A stretch of 64,000 bases of DNA from Peribacillus frigoritolerans (GCF_001636405.1 NZ_KV440950.1:364001-428000), one strand, 5' to 3'; numbered from the stretch's first letter, positions 16,866 to 26,190 are shown. A program made the numbers and translations. The notes: a model not told the origin generated them from the sequence alone.

Positions 16866-17060
16866 AGGCTGTAGACAAATTCGAAGAAATCGAGTTTGCC
16901 TGCAGTTTTTTTATGGATTGTACAATTTGGACGTATATTACCGCTGCAGGCACTCGCTTATCCAGAGGCGGGCCCGCACCGTTTTCTCCAATCAACTTTG
17001 TTATTACATATAGATAGAAACCATACCTGATGAGTTGAAGGTGGAGTGTTTTCCGAACCT
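16866..17060. repeat. dispersed intergenic repeat, copy A
   Basis: Matches the region at 49062-49275 in order and orientation. Both start with a CTGTAG..CAAA hairpin arm, have ATCGAGTTTGCCT and a T run then TATGG, share CTCCAATCAA and TTTGTT in the middle, and end with TTTTCCGAACCT. Length here is about 195 bases versus 214. It fills the space between ywdK and gerQ. Confidence 0.75.
16869..16912 (+). terminator. terminator after ywdK (5' part of repeat A)
   Basis: CTGTAGACAAATTCGA pairs with TCGAGTTTGCCTGCAG through several G-U pairs, followed by seven T. Confidence 0.75.
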
Positions 17061-17108
17061 CTACAAACTGAGCTGATCGATCTTTTTGGAAAAAGTCATG
17101 CCAATATA

Positions 17109-17147
17109 AGAAGAGCCTCAGAATCAAATAGATTCTGAGGCTCTTCT
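17109..17147 (-). terminator. long hairpin after gerQ
   Basis: Perfect 17-bp stem AGAAGAGCCTCAGAATC / GATTCTGAGGCTCTTCT with a 5-base loop, just past the gerQ stop. The T tract is weak on the minus strand; on the plus strand ATTTTTT follows at a distance. Confidence 0.65.
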
Positions 17148-17160
17148 ATATAGGATTTTT

Positions 17161-17676
17161 TTACCTTGGCGAATAGGTGGTAAGCCCAGTGCCTCCGAAT
17201 GGATAGTCATATTCGATTTCTTCATCGAACGTTATATAATCTAAGTATACCATCGGGATTAAGAATCGTTTTCCCGTTTGAGGGTCGCTTATGATTAAGT
17301 GATCACGTCCTGCAGCTTCGATGATTCCTTTGAAGATCTTGGCATTCCATTCCTTGTTGTTTTCAAACGTTGTATAGACAGTGACCAATTTCCCTTTATT
17401 CAAACGCAAGATGTTCTCGATGTACGACTGTTCGACCGGAAGCATGCCAGGTATCTGCGGTCCGGAAGTTGCTGGACTCACCTGCATCGGCATTGGTTGT
17501 GGCGTGCCTGCCATAGTGGGCTGTTGTGGCTGGTATGGTGGTTGTTGGTATCCTTGCTGCGGGTAACCCTGCTGCTGGTTAGGATTCTGCTGCCTTAGTT
17601 CAGGCTCATTATTTTCATAGGGGTAATAAGGGCTTCCTCCGTACGGGTAATTACCATAAGGATTATTTTGTGACAT
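17161..17676 (-). CDS. gerQ: spore coat/germination protein GerQ
   Basis: 171 aa. Outer-cortex/inner-coat protein that localises the cortex hydrolase CwlJ and is cross-linked by transglutaminase in B. subtilis. The first half is Gln/Pro/Tyr-rich (YPQQGYQQPPYQPQQP and similar), and the conserved C-terminal domain begins near PVEQSYIENILRLNKGK. ATG 17676 lies 6 bases after AGGAGGG; the longer frame to 17697 starts upstream of that site. Follows ywdK in the opposite orientation, next to hemQ. Expected to be made in the mother cell; I could not find a convincing SigE promoter. Confidence 0.9.
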   Translation of the reverse strand: MSQNNPYGNYPYGGSPYYPYENNEPELRQQNPNQQQGYPQQGYQQPPYQPQQPTMAGTPQPMPMQVSPATSGPQIPGMLPVEQSYIENILRLNKGKLVTVYTTFENNKEWNAKIFKGIIEAAGRDHLIISDPQTGKRFLIPMVYLDYITFDEEIEYDYPFGGTGLTTYSPR

Positions 17677-18055
17677 TGCATTCCCTCCTGAGTTCAAGGT
17701 TTAGTTGATGCTGTGGAATTTGGATAATCCGAGAGTGTGGACTGGGAGAAACAGTGCGATTTATAGCGACCGGTAGTATTGTATATGTTTTCTGGACAAT
17801 CCCCGGGTGGCTTAAAAAACCACAATGAATGTTAAGTGATACATAACGGCTGCCGTTCATGATATAAGCCTTATCCTCTTGCCGGCTAATGAATAGAAGT
17901 AACGTTCCTTCACCTCGCTGGAGTCAGGAATTGCCTTGATTAATTTTCCTGAAGCTGAATGGGACTGTGAAAAAATAAATTCATCACTATTGAAAATGTA
18001 TGGGATGGGGATTGGATTTATTCCACAGACGGGGAAAAAATAAAAAGGAGCGGAC
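17677..18055. other. intergenic region upstream of gerQ
   Basis: About 380 bases with no supported gene. It must contain the gerQ promoter on the minus strand; a TATACAAT near 17780 is SigE-like for the -10 but has no matching -35. Small hairpins occur, for example AACGG/CCGTT at about 17846-17858. Nothing else is recognisable. Confidence 0.5.
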
Positions 18056-18083
18056 GCAAAAAAAGCTTCCGGAAACCGGAAGC
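18056..18083 (-). terminator. terminator after hemQ
   Basis: On the minus strand GCTTCCGG / CCGGAAGC stem with a 3-base loop, then seven T. Confidence 0.9.
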
Positions 18084-18091
18084 CTTTCGTC

Positions 18092-18841
18092 TTAAACGTA
18101 TAGGAATGAAGATACATTTTCTTCAGGCAGGATATTGCCTACAAAGAAAGAGCCAAATGCAGCGTATCGTGCACTCACTTCATCAAAACGCATTTCATAG
18201 ATTAATTTTTTGAATTGAAGGACATCCTCTGCGAATAGAGTCACGCCCCATTCATAATCGTCAAAACCGACAGAACCTGAAATGATTTGTTTTACTTTAC
18301 CGGCATAACTGCGGCCAATCAAGCCGTGGGAACGCATTAAGCCTTTGCGCTCTTCCATGGAAAGCATATACCAGTTATCATCGCCATCACGACGCTTGTC
18401 CATTGGATAGAAGCATACATGTTTCGCTTTTGGCAGTATCGGATAAAGTCTGGAACGAACATGAGGATTCTGATATGGGTCCTCACCATCTCCGCCAGCT
18501 AAGTAATTGCTTAATTCCACGACCGAAACGTATGAATAAGCGGGAATTGTATATTCGGCAAGCTTCGTTTTGTTGAATTCGTTTTCGATTGCATTCAATT
18601 CTTCCATGGTCGGGCGGGCAAACATAAGCATGAAGTCCGCTTTCTGACCAACGATGGAATATAGGGCATGGCTGCCTTCATTGTCGCTTTGTGTCATATT
18701 CCATTTATCCAATAAACCTTGGAATTCCGAGATGGCCAATTGGCGTTCGTCACTTGATAACGTTTTCCAAGAAGCCCAGTCGATCAGGCGGAAATCATGT
18801 AAACAATACCAGCCGTCCAGTGTTTGTGCTGCTTCACTCAT
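18092..18841 (-). CDS. hemQ: coproheme decarboxylase HemQ
   Basis: Last enzyme of the coproporphyrin-dependent heme pathway: oxidatively decarboxylates two propionates of coproheme III to heme b using peroxide. 249 aa, chlorite-dismutase-like fold. Family stretches include [28 protein letters not shown] and [25 protein letters not shown] carries the proximal heme-ligand His. ATG 18841 lies behind AGGAGTG; a GTG at 18850 is part of that site. Divergent from pta, as in B. subtilis ywfI-pta. Confidence 0.95.
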   Translation of the reverse strand: MSEAAQTLDGWYCLHDFRLIDWASWKTLSSDERQLAISEFQGLLDKWNMTQSDNEGSHALYSIVGQKADFMLMFARPTMEELNAIENEFNKTKLAEYTIPAYSYVSVVELSNYLAGGDGEDPYQNPHVRSRLYPILPKAKHVCFYPMDKRRDGDDNWYMLSMEERKGLMRSHGLIGRSYAGKVKQIISGSVGFDDYEWGVTLFAEDVLQFKKLIYEMRFDEVSARYAAFGSFFVGNILPEENVSSFLYV

Positions 18842-19080
18842 TACAATCACTCCTAAGTCTTTTTATAACTTTAATATAGCATAGTTTCAGTATAAGGAAA
18901 TTTATATCAACCCGCAAACACCATCACTGTTTTTCGGTGTTTCTGTAATTTTCAAATTTGCGGAGGGCTGGAATTTACCTGGCTGCTGGAGTATTCTTAA
19001 AAGAAGACGACAATGGATTTTACCGGATGGTTAAATATAGAAAAAATGGGGGAAACGTATCTAAAAAGGAGGAAGAGCCA

Positions 19081-20067
19081 ATGAGTGATTTATTTGAAAT
19101 ATTGGAATCGAAAATTATGGGGCATAATTTAAAGATCGTTTTTCCGGAAGGGTTGGATGAACGGATTTTGGGAGCAGCAGGCAGGCTAGCCCAAGCTAAA
19201 CTGGTGACACCGGTATTGATCGGGGATATCGGGTTGATTCAAGAGAAGGCAAAAGACTTAAAGATCTCCCTTGATGCAATCGAAATATATGATCCGAAGA
19301 ATTATATCATGATGGATGAAATGGTTGAAGCGTTCGTGAAGGTCCGCGATGGTAAAGACACTGATGTACAAGCACGTGAAATCTTAATGGATGAGAACTA
19401 TTTTGGAACCATGCTCGTCCATATGAAACTGGCACATGGAATGGTTAGTGGCGCAACGCATTCTACAGCCGATACGGTTCGTCCTGCCTTAAAGATCATT
19501 AAAACAAAGCCGGGCGTCCAAAAAACCTCGGGAGTGTTCATCATGGTCCGGGAGGAAGAGAAATATGTATTCGCGGATTGTGCGATCAATATAAACCCGA
19601 GTTCCCAGGACCTGGCTGAAATTGCTATAGAAAGTGCGAAGACTGCATTAATGTTCGATATCGAACCGCGTGTGGCGATGCTGAGCTTTTCGACAAAGGG
19701 ATCGGCAACATCCCCCGAGACCTTAAAAGTGGTTGATGCCGTCGATTTGGCAAAGGAAATGAACCCTGAAGTCATTCTTGATGGGGAATTTCAGTTTGAC
19801 GCAGCCTTCGTTCCTTCTGTGGCAAGGAAGAAAGCACCGGATTCCCTTATTCAGGGGGATGCGAATGTTTTTATTTTCCCAAGTCTCGAAGCTGGGAACA
19901 TTAGCTATAAGATGGTACAGCGCTTGGGTGGTTTCGAAGCTGTCGGTCCGATCCTTCAGGGGCTGAATCGTCCGGTGAACGACCTTTCGAGGGGATGCAG
20001 TGAAGAGGATGTATATAAACTGGCTGTCATTACAGCTGCACAGGGATTTGTGGCGCAGTATCAATAG
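19081..20067 (+). CDS. pta: phosphate acetyltransferase
   Basis: Interconverts acetyl-CoA and acetyl phosphate; with acetate kinase it forms the overflow acetate route. 328 aa, the short single-domain type. VFPEGLDERI near the N-terminus and SGATHSTADTVRPALKII, SSQDLAEIA and EAGNISYKMVQRLG are typical of the active site. ATG 19081 follows AAAGGAGG; the open frame extends to 18958 but those codons look non-coding. Shares its upstream region with hemQ. CcpA activation is known in B. subtilis, but I found no clear cre here. Confidence 0.95.
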   Translation: MSDLFEILESKIMGHNLKIVFPEGLDERILGAAGRLAQAKLVTPVLIGDIGLIQEKAKDLKISLDAIEIYDPKNYIMMDEMVEAFVKVRDGKDTDVQAREILMDENYFGTMLVHMKLAHGMVSGATHSTADTVRPALKIIKTKPGVQKTSGVFIMVREEEKYVFADCAININPSSQDLAEIAIESAKTALMFDIEPRVAMLSFSTKGSATSPETLKVVDAVDLAKEMNPEVILDGEFQFDAAFVPSVARKKAPDSLIQGDANVFIFPSLEAGNISYKMVQRLGGFEAVGPILQGLNRPVNDLSRGCSEEDVYKLAVITAAQGFVAQYQ

Positions 20068-20101
20068 GCAGCTTGAGGATTAAATGTAGAGGGAGATTCG
20101 T

Positions 20102-20950
20102 ATGGGTGAGACAGATTCATTATTAATGCAGCAAGAGTGGAGGATTATTGATCAATCTTCCGTTGGACCTCAGTTTCCTGCTCTGGAGTCCTTTGCGATG
20201 GATGATACATTTTGCGCTTCCGTTGGGTCAGGTAAATCAGCGGCCGTAGCCAGGGCGTGGGTACACCACCGAACCATCGTCATGGGTATACAGGATACGA
20301 AGTTGCCTTTTCTTAAAAAGGGCTTGGAGCATTTGGAGGAACATGGTTTCCGGGCCATCGTGAGGAATTCCGGAGGGCTTGCAGTCGTCCTGGATGAGGG
20401 AGTCCTTAATTTTTCGCTCATTTTTCCTGAAAACGAGCAGAAAATTGAAATCAATCGTGGATATGATGCGATGTGGGAGCTTGTCCAATTGATGTTTTCC
20501 GATTTCCCAGTCAAGATGGAGGCGCGGGAAATCGTCGGCTCCTATTGTCCTGGCAGTTATGATTTAAGTATAAATGGACAAAAGTTTGCCGGTATATCCC
20601 AACGCAGGATCCGCAATGGCGTAGCGGTGCAAATCTATTTGTGTGTCAATGGAAGCGGGGCTGAACGTGCCAGTCTCGTAAAGGGTTTTTATGATGCAGC
20701 TAAAGGAAATGCAGAAACCAAATTCGCTTATCCTGATATCGTCCCTTCGGTAATGGCGTCCCTAACCGAATTGTTGGGTGTGCAATTAAGTGTTCAAGAC
20801 GTGATGCTCAGATTCCTTCAAGTATTGAAGGAACATAGCGAAAGGATATTCTCTGACACACTTTCCGCTGAGGAATGGCCGTTGTATGAGGCGTATTTGA
20901 CGAGAGTGGTCGAACGCAATGATAAAGTGTTCGATGCATTAAAGGATTGA
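20102..20950 (+). CDS. lipL: octanoyl-[GcvH]:protein N-octanoyltransferase LipL
   Basis: Moves octanoyl from GcvH to E2 subunits in Gram-positive lipoate assembly. 282 aa, biotin/lipoate transferase fold. Catalytic Cys149 lies in [13 protein letters not shown] and the conserved Lys161 in [30 protein letters not shown] is the other signature. ATG 20102 follows GAGGGAG. Downstream of pta by 34 bases and ended by a strong hairpin, so pta-lipL may be one transcript; order as in B. subtilis pta-ywfL. Confidence 0.92.
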   Translation: MGETDSLLMQQEWRIIDQSSVGPQFPALESFAMDDTFCASVGSGKSAAVARAWVHHRTIVMGIQDTKLPFLKKGLEHLEEHGFRAIVRNSGGLAVVLDEGVLNFSLIFPENEQKIEINRGYDAMWELVQLMFSDFPVKMEAREIVGSYCPGSYDLSINGQKFAGISQRRIRNGVAVQIYLCVNGSGAERASLVKGFYDAAKGNAETKFAYPDIVPSVMASLTELLGVQLSVQDVMLRFLQVLKEHSERIFSDTLSAEEWPLYEAYLTRVVERNDKVFDALKD

Positions 20951-20996
20951 AATGAAAGAAGCCGTTCCATTAAGTCAGGAATGGCTTCTTTCATTT
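20950..20996 (+). terminator. terminator after lipL
   Basis: AAATGAAAGAAGCC and TTCC pair with GGAA and GGCTTCTTTCATTT around a 9-base loop, one unpaired base per side. Confidence 0.9.
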
Positions 20997-21077
20997 AATA
21001 GGACTTTAGCATTCACTGAAACTGTAAAAGGACTGTATGATAGGCGGAGATAGCATTCCTTCTTTCTTGAGACAATG

Positions 21078-21101
21078 AAAAAAAGAGCCTTGTTGGCTCC
21101 C
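21078..21101 (-). terminator. terminator downstream of rsfA
   Basis: Minus strand GAGCC / GGCTC with a 5-base loop followed by seven T. Confidence 0.75.
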
Positions 21102-21175
21102 TTTTTCGGATAAATAGGGGTGAAACGGCCTCTGGCATGTGGTTGATCTATATAACAGAACCCCACATTATCTTA

Positions 21176-21922
21176 TTACTCGGCCATTTTTTCCAAATTG
21201 CCATTCCGGTCCATCTTGAACTTAGTTGCCGGACGTTCCTCTTCCTCCAACAAGACCAGCTTTCTTGCTCGATTCATGATATTCATCAAAGTTTCATAAT
21301 CTTCCTGCATCAAGCCGCTGTTTTGTTCTAGGTGGCTGATTTTATTCTCCAAATCTTCGTTTCGCTTTTTCAGTCCTTTAATTTCAAGCTTCAATCTTTC
21401 ATTTTCGGTTTTTAATACTTCGGCTTGAAGCATGCGGCCGTTCATGGATTCCAAATAGGCGATGACGGCATCAAGGCTCATGGCCGATTCCAAAGTAACT
21501 GGTGTGTGCTGTGTCTTAGGAGCGAGGGCTTCTGCCACAACGAATTCCTCTGCTGATTCATAATTGGCAGTATCGACTTCGGTATTCAACTCTAGTTCCT
21601 CCTCTTGTACATGGGGAACCATTATGTCGGAAATCGTTGGGGACGGCGGTGTATAAAGAAGCCGTTTTTTCCCTCCTTGATCTTTTCCAAGGATCCTTTG
21701 CCGCTGCTTACGCTGTTTCTTGGCAAGGGATAGCGCTTTATCATAATTATGGCGGACAACTGCATTCCAGCGGAATCCGCATGCTGCAGAGGTGCGATTC
21801 AACTTATCTCCTACCTCTTCAAAAGCATTAAGCTGAGTGCTGCCTTCCCGCACATGGCGCAATACCGTTTCTGCCAAAAGCAAATCATCTTCTTCTGTCC
21901 AGGCGTCTTGACGAACCTTCAT
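21176..21922 (-). CDS. rsfA: prespore-specific regulator RsfA
   Basis: 248 aa. Forespore transcription factor that tunes SigF- and SigG-dependent genes in B. subtilis. The N-terminal Myb/SANT-like DNA-binding region is residues about 1-60 ([37 protein letters not shown]). A basic stretch KKQRKQRQR follows, then an acidic middle. A leucine-rich coiled coil spans about 165-205 ([20 protein letters not shown]). ATG 21922 follows AAGGGAG. A near-perfect SigF promoter lies about 85 bases upstream. Confidence 0.92.
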   Translation of the reverse strand: MKVRQDAWTEEDDLLLAETVLRHVREGSTQLNAFEEVGDKLNRTSAACGFRWNAVVRHNYDKALSLAKKQRKQRQRILGKDQGGKKRLLYTPPSPTISDIMVPHVQEEELELNTEVDTANYESAEEFVVAEALAPKTQHTPVTLESAMSLDAVIAYLESMNGRMLQAEVLKTENERLKLEIKGLKKRNEDLENKISHLEQNSGLMQEDYETLMNIMNRARKLVLLEEEERPATKFKMDRNGNLEKMAE

Positions 21923-22008
21923 TTCTACATACTCCCTTTCTGGTAACTTTTAAAATAAATAACTATATAAAATATCGTGTAGCAGTGATTTATGGAGTGT
22001 TCTACTAG

Positions 22009-22038
22009 CATTTTGGACAAAATATGGATTTTTTATAC
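22009..22038 (-). promoter_or_regulatory. candidate SigF promoter of rsfA
   Basis: Minus strand GTATA (22034-22038), exactly 15 bases, GTCCAAAATG (22009-22018). The SigF consensus is GYWTA-N15-GGnnAnAnTR; only the second -10 base differs. Confidence 0.75.
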
Positions 22039-22102
22039 AAAAAGGTTAAAAGGATACTAGTTTTTTGATTAATTACATCATTTTACACATCATTCAGCCC
22101 TC

Positions 22103-22131
22103 TTGATATTCATAAGTAGAAACGGTAAAAT
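22103..22131 (+). promoter_or_regulatory. SigA-type promoter for the DUF1450 gene
   Basis: TTGATA (22103-22108), 17-base spacer, TAAAAT (22126-22131), 61 bases before the start codon. Confidence 0.65.
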
Positions 22132-22192
22132 ACCTTTTAGTCATATAAATGGATGAAATACAGTTTGTCATGGAAAGGATGGTGACCGGAGG

Positions 22193-22414
22193 ATGTCCAA
22201 TGAATTCAGAGTGTGCGATGACTGCTTGGCGGTAAACATAAAAACATTGATCCCGCGTCTTGAAAAGCTTGATCCCGACGCGAAAATTGAAGTGGGCTGC
22301 CAATCCTACTGCGGTCCTGGCAGAAAGAAGTCTTTTGCCTTTGTCAATAACCGTCCGGTTGCTGCACTGACAGAAGACGAGTTACTAGATAAAATCAATA
22401 AAAAACTAAAGTAG
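22193..22414 (+). CDS. DUF1450 family small Cys-containing protein (YuzB-like)
   Basis: 73 aa soluble protein. VCDDCLAVN near the N-terminus and [19 protein letters not shown] in the middle give four conserved Cys arranged like a thin-like thioredoxin or metal-binding unit. ATG 22193 follows GGAGG. It has its own promoter and terminator, so it is monocistronic. The YuzB/DUF1450 family is widespread in bacilli; function is unknown, and redox or iron-sulfur roles are guesses from the cysteines. Confidence 0.82.
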   Translation: MSNEFRVCDDCLAVNIKTLIPRLEKLDPDAKIEVGCQSYCGPGRKKSFAFVNNRPVAALTEDELLDKINKKLK

Positions 22415-22471
22415 GATCCATGATATATAGGTAGAGTGGATTGTTTCTTATGATATATGGAACCAGTAATC

Positions 22472-22506
22472 ATCACCCAGATTCGACACACTGCGGTGAT
22501 TTTTTA
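22472..22506 (+). terminator. terminator after DUF1450 gene
   Basis: ATCACC..AG pairs with CT..GGTGAT with one bulge, followed by TTTTTATTT. Confidence 0.7.
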
Positions 22507-22649
22507 TTTCCTTATTTTCGAGACAAAACCAGACTGGGACTTCCGTTTTCTTACAAAATGCCCCCTCTTACTAGCAAGGTGGAAGTTAGGGTTTTTTGTC
22601 AAAACACGCTATAATGAGTGCATCGAGATTATGAAAAAGAGGGTAGTTC

Positions 22650-23957
22650 ATGGGATATTCCGGCGAAAAATTACAAGAAGAAAAAGTATTCAAGGATCCG
22701 GTGCACCGATATATACATGTTCGTGACCGGGTTATATGGGATTTAATAGGGACGAAGGAATTCCAGCGGCTTCGTAGGATCAAACAGCTGGGAACGACTT
22801 ATTTAACCTTTCATGGTGCGGAACATAGTCGGCTTAGCCATTCGCTTGGAGTATACGAGATTGTCCGGAGAATCGTGGATGATGTTTTCGAGGGCAGACC
22901 GGAATGGAAACCAGAGGAGCGGTTATTATCCTTGTGCGCAGCCCTCCTGCATGATTTGGGTCATGGTCCTTTCTCTCATTCTTTTGAAAAAGTGTTTGAT
23001 CTGGATCATGAGCAATTCACGCAGCAGATAATCGTCGGCGATACGGAAGTGAATAAGATCCTCCTTAGAGTTGGGCGTGATTTTCCAAAAAAAGTGGCAG
23101 AAGTCATCGCGAAAACCTATAAAGGCAAATTAGTAGTCAGCCTGATTTCAAGTCAGATCGATGCTGATAGAATGGACTATTTACAGCGTGATGCTTATTT
23201 CACTGGCGTGAGTTATGGTCATTTCGATATGGAAAGGCTTTTGCGTGTGATGAGGCCAAGGGAAGAACATGCCGTCATAAAGCAGAGCGGGATGCATGCG
23301 GTTGAGGATTATATCATGAGTCGCTACCAAATGTATTGGCAGGTTTATTTCCATCCAGTTACGAGAAGTGCGGAGGTCATACTTACCAAGATCCTACATA
23401 GGGCGAAACATTTATATGAATCCGGTTATGAGTTTGCTCAAGAACCGCACCATTTTTATTCATTGTTCAAGGGTGAAGTGACTTTAACGGACTATTTGAA
23501 AATGGATGAATCGGTGATGCTCTATTATTTCGAAGCATGGGAAGAGGAAAACGATGCGATTTTAAAAGATTTATGCACTCGCTTCGTTAACCGTAAACTA
23601 TTTAAATATGTGGAATTCCATCCGTCGAACAGTCAAATGAACAGATTGATGGAATTAAGGACGCTATTCAAGAAGGCAGGCATCGATCCGGATTATTATC
23701 TTGTCGTCGATTCCTCATCAGATCTGCCGTATGATTTTTACCGGCCAGGTGAGGAAGAGGAGAGACTTCCGATTCACTTGCTTAAAAATAATGGCGAAAT
23801 TCGTGAATTATCACGTGAATCCGAAATTGTCGATGCAATTTCAGGGAAAAGAAGAACGGATCATAAGTTGTATTATCCAGCGGATTTATTGCGTGATGAA
23901 TCTACGAAAAAAAATATTAAAAAACAGATCCGCAAGCTTTTGGAGCTATCGGATTAA
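22650..23957 (+). CDS. ywfO: YwfO, HD-domain phosphohydrolase
   Basis: 435 aa, dNTPase/SAMHD1-like HD protein. N-terminal FKDPVHRYIHVRDRVIWDLI and EFQRLRRIKQLG are the family mark. The metal site is made by His in EHSRLSHSLG, His-Asp in LLHDLGHGPFSHSFE and Asp in SQIDADRMDYLQRDA. The B. subtilis homologue was reported to hydrolyse dNTPs or related nucleotides; here that is inference. ATG 22650 follows AAAGAGGG. Followed after 32 bases by ywgA, as in B. subtilis. Confidence 0.92.
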   Translation: MGYSGEKLQEEKVFKDPVHRYIHVRDRVIWDLIGTKEFQRLRRIKQLGTTYLTFHGAEHSRLSHSLGVYEIVRRIVDDVFEGRPEWKPEERLLSLCAALLHDLGHGPFSHSFEKVFDLDHEQFTQQIIVGDTEVNKILLRVGRDFPKKVAEVIAKTYKGKLVVSLISSQIDADRMDYLQRDAYFTGVSYGHFDMERLLRVMRPREEHAVIKQSGMHAVEDYIMSRYQMYWQVYFHPVTRSAEVILTKILHRAKHLYESGYEFAQEPHHFYSLFKGEVTLTDYLKMDESVMLYYFEAWEEENDAILKDLCTRFVNRKLFKYVEFHPSNSQMNRLMELRTLFKKAGIDPDYYLVVDSSSDLPYDFYRPGEEEERLPIHLLKNNGEIRELSRESEIVDAISGKRRTDHKLYYPADLLRDESTKKNIKKQIRKLLELSD

Positions 23958-23989
23958 AGTGGTACATTTTTGGTGAGGAGTGACGAGCC

Positions 23990-24499
23990 TTGTTTAAGGA
24001 TCATGCAAACATTATCAATGCAATTTCTACTGCCGGTGAAATCTCGGGTCGGAAAAAATTACAAAAAATCGTTTATATCGCGAAGAAGCTGTCCTTCCCA
24101 TTTCATGAAAAGTTTCAGTTTCACTTTTATGGACCGTATTCGGAGGAGTTGACCTTACGGATTGAAGAGCTCTGCGAAATGGGCTACTTGAATGAAGTAA
24201 GGGAAAAAAAAGCGGGCTATTATCAATATTGTTATTCGATAACGGATGCCGGCCAGGATTTCCTATCCATACAGGAAGTGGAGATGCCGGCACTTGAGGC
24301 ATGCTTACAGGATATGAACGAACAGAATGCCAGGTTTTTGGAGCTGGTTTCAACGGTATTATACTTCGACACGCTTGAAAAAGAGGAAGTCACCGAGAAA
24401 ATTTTCACGCTGAAAAGCAAACAAAAGTATACCCTTGAAGAAATTGATGAGGCATATGAATATATTGAGCAGTTAAAAACAAAAGCTAAGCCGAATTGA
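23990..24499 (+). CDS. ywgA: YwgA family protein
   Basis: 169 aa. N-terminal region GRKKLQKIVYIAKKL, HFYGPYSEEL and a Y-rich ITDAGQDFL resemble the winged-helix antitoxin/Panacea-like DUF family also seen in phage-associated GepA-like proteins. The C-terminal part is helical and charged. TTG 23990 follows GAGGAG at 23975-23980. Downstream of ywfO in the conserved bacillary order. Function unknown. Confidence 0.85.
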   Translation: MFKDHANIINAISTAGEISGRKKLQKIVYIAKKLSFPFHEKFQFHFYGPYSEELTLRIEELCEMGYLNEVREKKAGYYQYCYSITDAGQDFLSIQEVEMPALEACLQDMNEQNARFLELVSTVLYFDTLEKEEVTEKIFTLKSKQKYTLEEIDEAYEYIEQLKTKAKPN

Positions 24500-24512
24500 T
24501 GGCTTAGCTTTT
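24481..24512 (+). terminator. terminator overlapping the ywgA stop
   Basis: AAAAGCTAAGCC / GGCTTAGCTTTT perfect 12-bp stem with an 8-base loop; usable for convergent ywhB too. Confidence 0.85.
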
Positions 24513-24528
24513 CCCCATTATGTAAATC

Positions 24529-24714
24529 TTATAGATCGCTTTTACGGACACCGGCTACTGCTAAATGATTTTTTGACATTTCTTCAATGAAAATCGTCAC
24601 GGCTTCCGCTGGTGCTCCAGTTGTTTCCGTCACTGCTGCAGTCACCTTTTCGACTAAAGCTTTTTTTTGTTCGTCTGTACGGCCTTCAAGCATTTTGACT
24701 GTTACATATGGCAT
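24529..24714 (-). CDS. ywhB: 4-oxalocrotonate tautomerase-like protein YwhB
   Basis: 61 aa. The mature protein would begin with Pro after Met1 removal (MPYVTVKMLEGRTDEQ), and this N-terminal Pro is the catalytic base of the tautomerase superfamily. EAVTIFIEEM and the conserved Arg in EGRT are present. The open frame runs 20 codons further upstream, but AAGGGGGGG just before 24714 fixes the start. Physiological substrate unknown; B. subtilis YwhB has weak tautomerase activity in vitro. Confidence 0.92.
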   Translation of the reverse strand: MPYVTVKMLEGRTDEQKKALVEKVTAAVTETTGAPAEAVTIFIEEMSKNHLAVAGVRKSDL

Positions 24715-24854
24715 CTCTTTTCCCCCCCTTCCTCTCTTATCTTGTAGTGTTTCACAATGGAAAAATAATTGCAAGACACGGAAGTCAGAGTTTTTTCACT
24801 TCTTGAGCTTTTGATGTATACTAACGGTATTAAACATTGGGGGAGAAGCTATCG

Positions 24855-25529
24855 ATGCAATTCTTGGAGCAAATAGAACGGTTTTTGGTTTATCCTTTGG
24901 AAAAGCTTCCATATGTCATTGTGTCACTGTTGATCGCATTTACGGTTCATGAATTTTCCCATGCGTATGTGGCCTATAAGTTCGGTGACCCGACAGCAAA
25001 GAATGAAGGGAGAGTCACGTTGAATCCGATTTCACATTTGGATCCGATCGGAACTCTGTTGATATTGATAGCCGGTTTTGGTTGGGCGAGACCCGTACCG
25101 GTCAATCGTTTTCATTTCAAGAATCCAAAATTGGCAGGAGTGCTCGTCTCTTTTGCCGGTCCGTTCAGTAATTTGCTTGTTGCAATTTTGGGGTATTTGA
25201 TTTTTTACGGGTTGCTGGCGGCAGGCGTTGGACCTGATTTACCGTTTTTCGTCGAGCCCTTCTTAAATATACTCATAAATTTAAATGTCCTTTTATTTGT
25301 ATTTAATCTGTTACCGCTGCCGCCTCTCGATGGTTATAGGATCGTTCAGGATCTTGTTTCAGCAAACTTGCGGGCAAAAATGACCCAGTATGAACAATAT
25401 GGCTCCCTTATTTTTTTGATCCTGATCATCACACCGATGAGTCAATATACAATTAGACCGATTTTGGATACTGGCATTAAATTTGTAGGAGGCACCTTGA
25501 GTCAATTTTTTTCACTTTTGTTTTTTTAA
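24855..25529 (+). CDS. ywhC: YwhC, site-2 protease family (M50) membrane metalloprotein
   Basis: 224 aa polytopic membrane protein. Zinc motif HEFSH at residues 32-36 in the first membrane helix after an N-terminal amphipathic stretch. FAGPFSNL and NLLPLPPLDGYR supply the second motif, with Asp as the third zinc ligand. Probable intramembrane peptidase; no substrate known. ATG 24855 lies 9 bases after GGGGGAG; the frame start at 24837 precedes that site. Followed by ywhD after 41 bases. Confidence 0.9.
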   Translation: MQFLEQIERFLVYPLEKLPYVIVSLLIAFTVHEFSHAYVAYKFGDPTAKNEGRVTLNPISHLDPIGTLLILIAGFGWARPVPVNRFHFKNPKLAGVLVSFAGPFSNLLVAILGYLIFYGLLAAGVGPDLPFFVEPFLNILINLNVLLFVFNLLPLPPLDGYRIVQDLVSANLRAKMTQYEQYGSLIFLILIITPMSQYTIRPILDTGIKFVGGTLSQFFSLLFF

Positions 25530-25570
25530 CCAATAATAAGGAATGACAAACAATAAAGGGGGATATGAAC

Positions 25571-26080
25571 ATGGAAGAACAACCAAAGAAAAAGGTAGGC
25601 TTCAATATTATAAAAAACGACCCAACAGAAGGCCATGGCGGATATGGGGCAGGGGTATTAACACTCGATAATATTTCCCCGGTCATCATCGATGTGGATG
25701 CGGGTGAAGCAGAGGTCGATATCGGAGCGATGCATGCAAGAAGTGCAGTGGAAAAAGGGATCAAGTTCTTAAAGACTAAAGAGGAAGTCCCGAATGCCAA
25801 ACCCTACTGGCTTGTTTGGGTGACCATTGAAGCCACTCAAAATGGTCCGCACTATGCAGGTGTGACAGCATGTGAAATGATGGTCGACAGGTCAATTAGA
25901 CGCGGTTACAAATCGCTTCCGGAGCATGTTAACCGGATGGATAAATCGCTAAAACGAAAGATCATCGTTGAGGACATGGACGATAAATCAAAACGTGTGC
26001 TCGCAGACTTCCTGAAAAATCATGATGCGGGAATGTGGGAGCGTTCTTCAGATCAGCTGAAGGAGTCATTGACGGTTTGA
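25571..26080 (+). CDS. ywhD: YwhD family protein
   Basis: 169 aa soluble protein of the bacillary YwhD family (KVGFNIIKNDPTEGHGGYG, NGPHYAGVTACEMMVDR, RRGYKSLPEHVNRMDKS). No catalytic motif is recognised. ATG 25571 is preferred because AAAGGGGGA ends at about 25563; ATG 25565 is too close to it. Co-transcribed with ywhC, ending before a strong bidirectional terminator. In B. subtilis the family has been noted in the SigB or stress context, which I cannot confirm here. Confidence 0.87.
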   Translation: MEEQPKKKVGFNIIKNDPTEGHGGYGAGVLTLDNISPVIIDVDAGEAEVDIGAMHARSAVEKGIKFLKTKEEVPNAKPYWLVWVTIEATQNGPHYAGVTACEMMVDRSIRRGYKSLPEHVNRMDKSLKRKIIVEDMDDKSKRVLADFLKNHDAGMWERSSDQLKESLTV

Positions 26081-26190
26081 ATCTCGTTTGATGGATGAAA
26101 TGTTAAGTTTAGTGAAAAATGCACTTGTAGGAAAGCGATAAAATCAGTAAACTTAAAGACAGCAGTTTAGTCACTGTGGAACTAGGACAG

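Noticed and set aside
18900-18941. AAACACC / GGTGTTT hairpin as a terminator between hemQ and pta
   Set aside because: It lies between divergent genes, has a long loop and lacks a T run.
18958-19080. N-terminal extension of pta
   Set aside because: The extra codons precede a clear AAAGGAGG and ATG 19081, which gives the normal family N-terminus.
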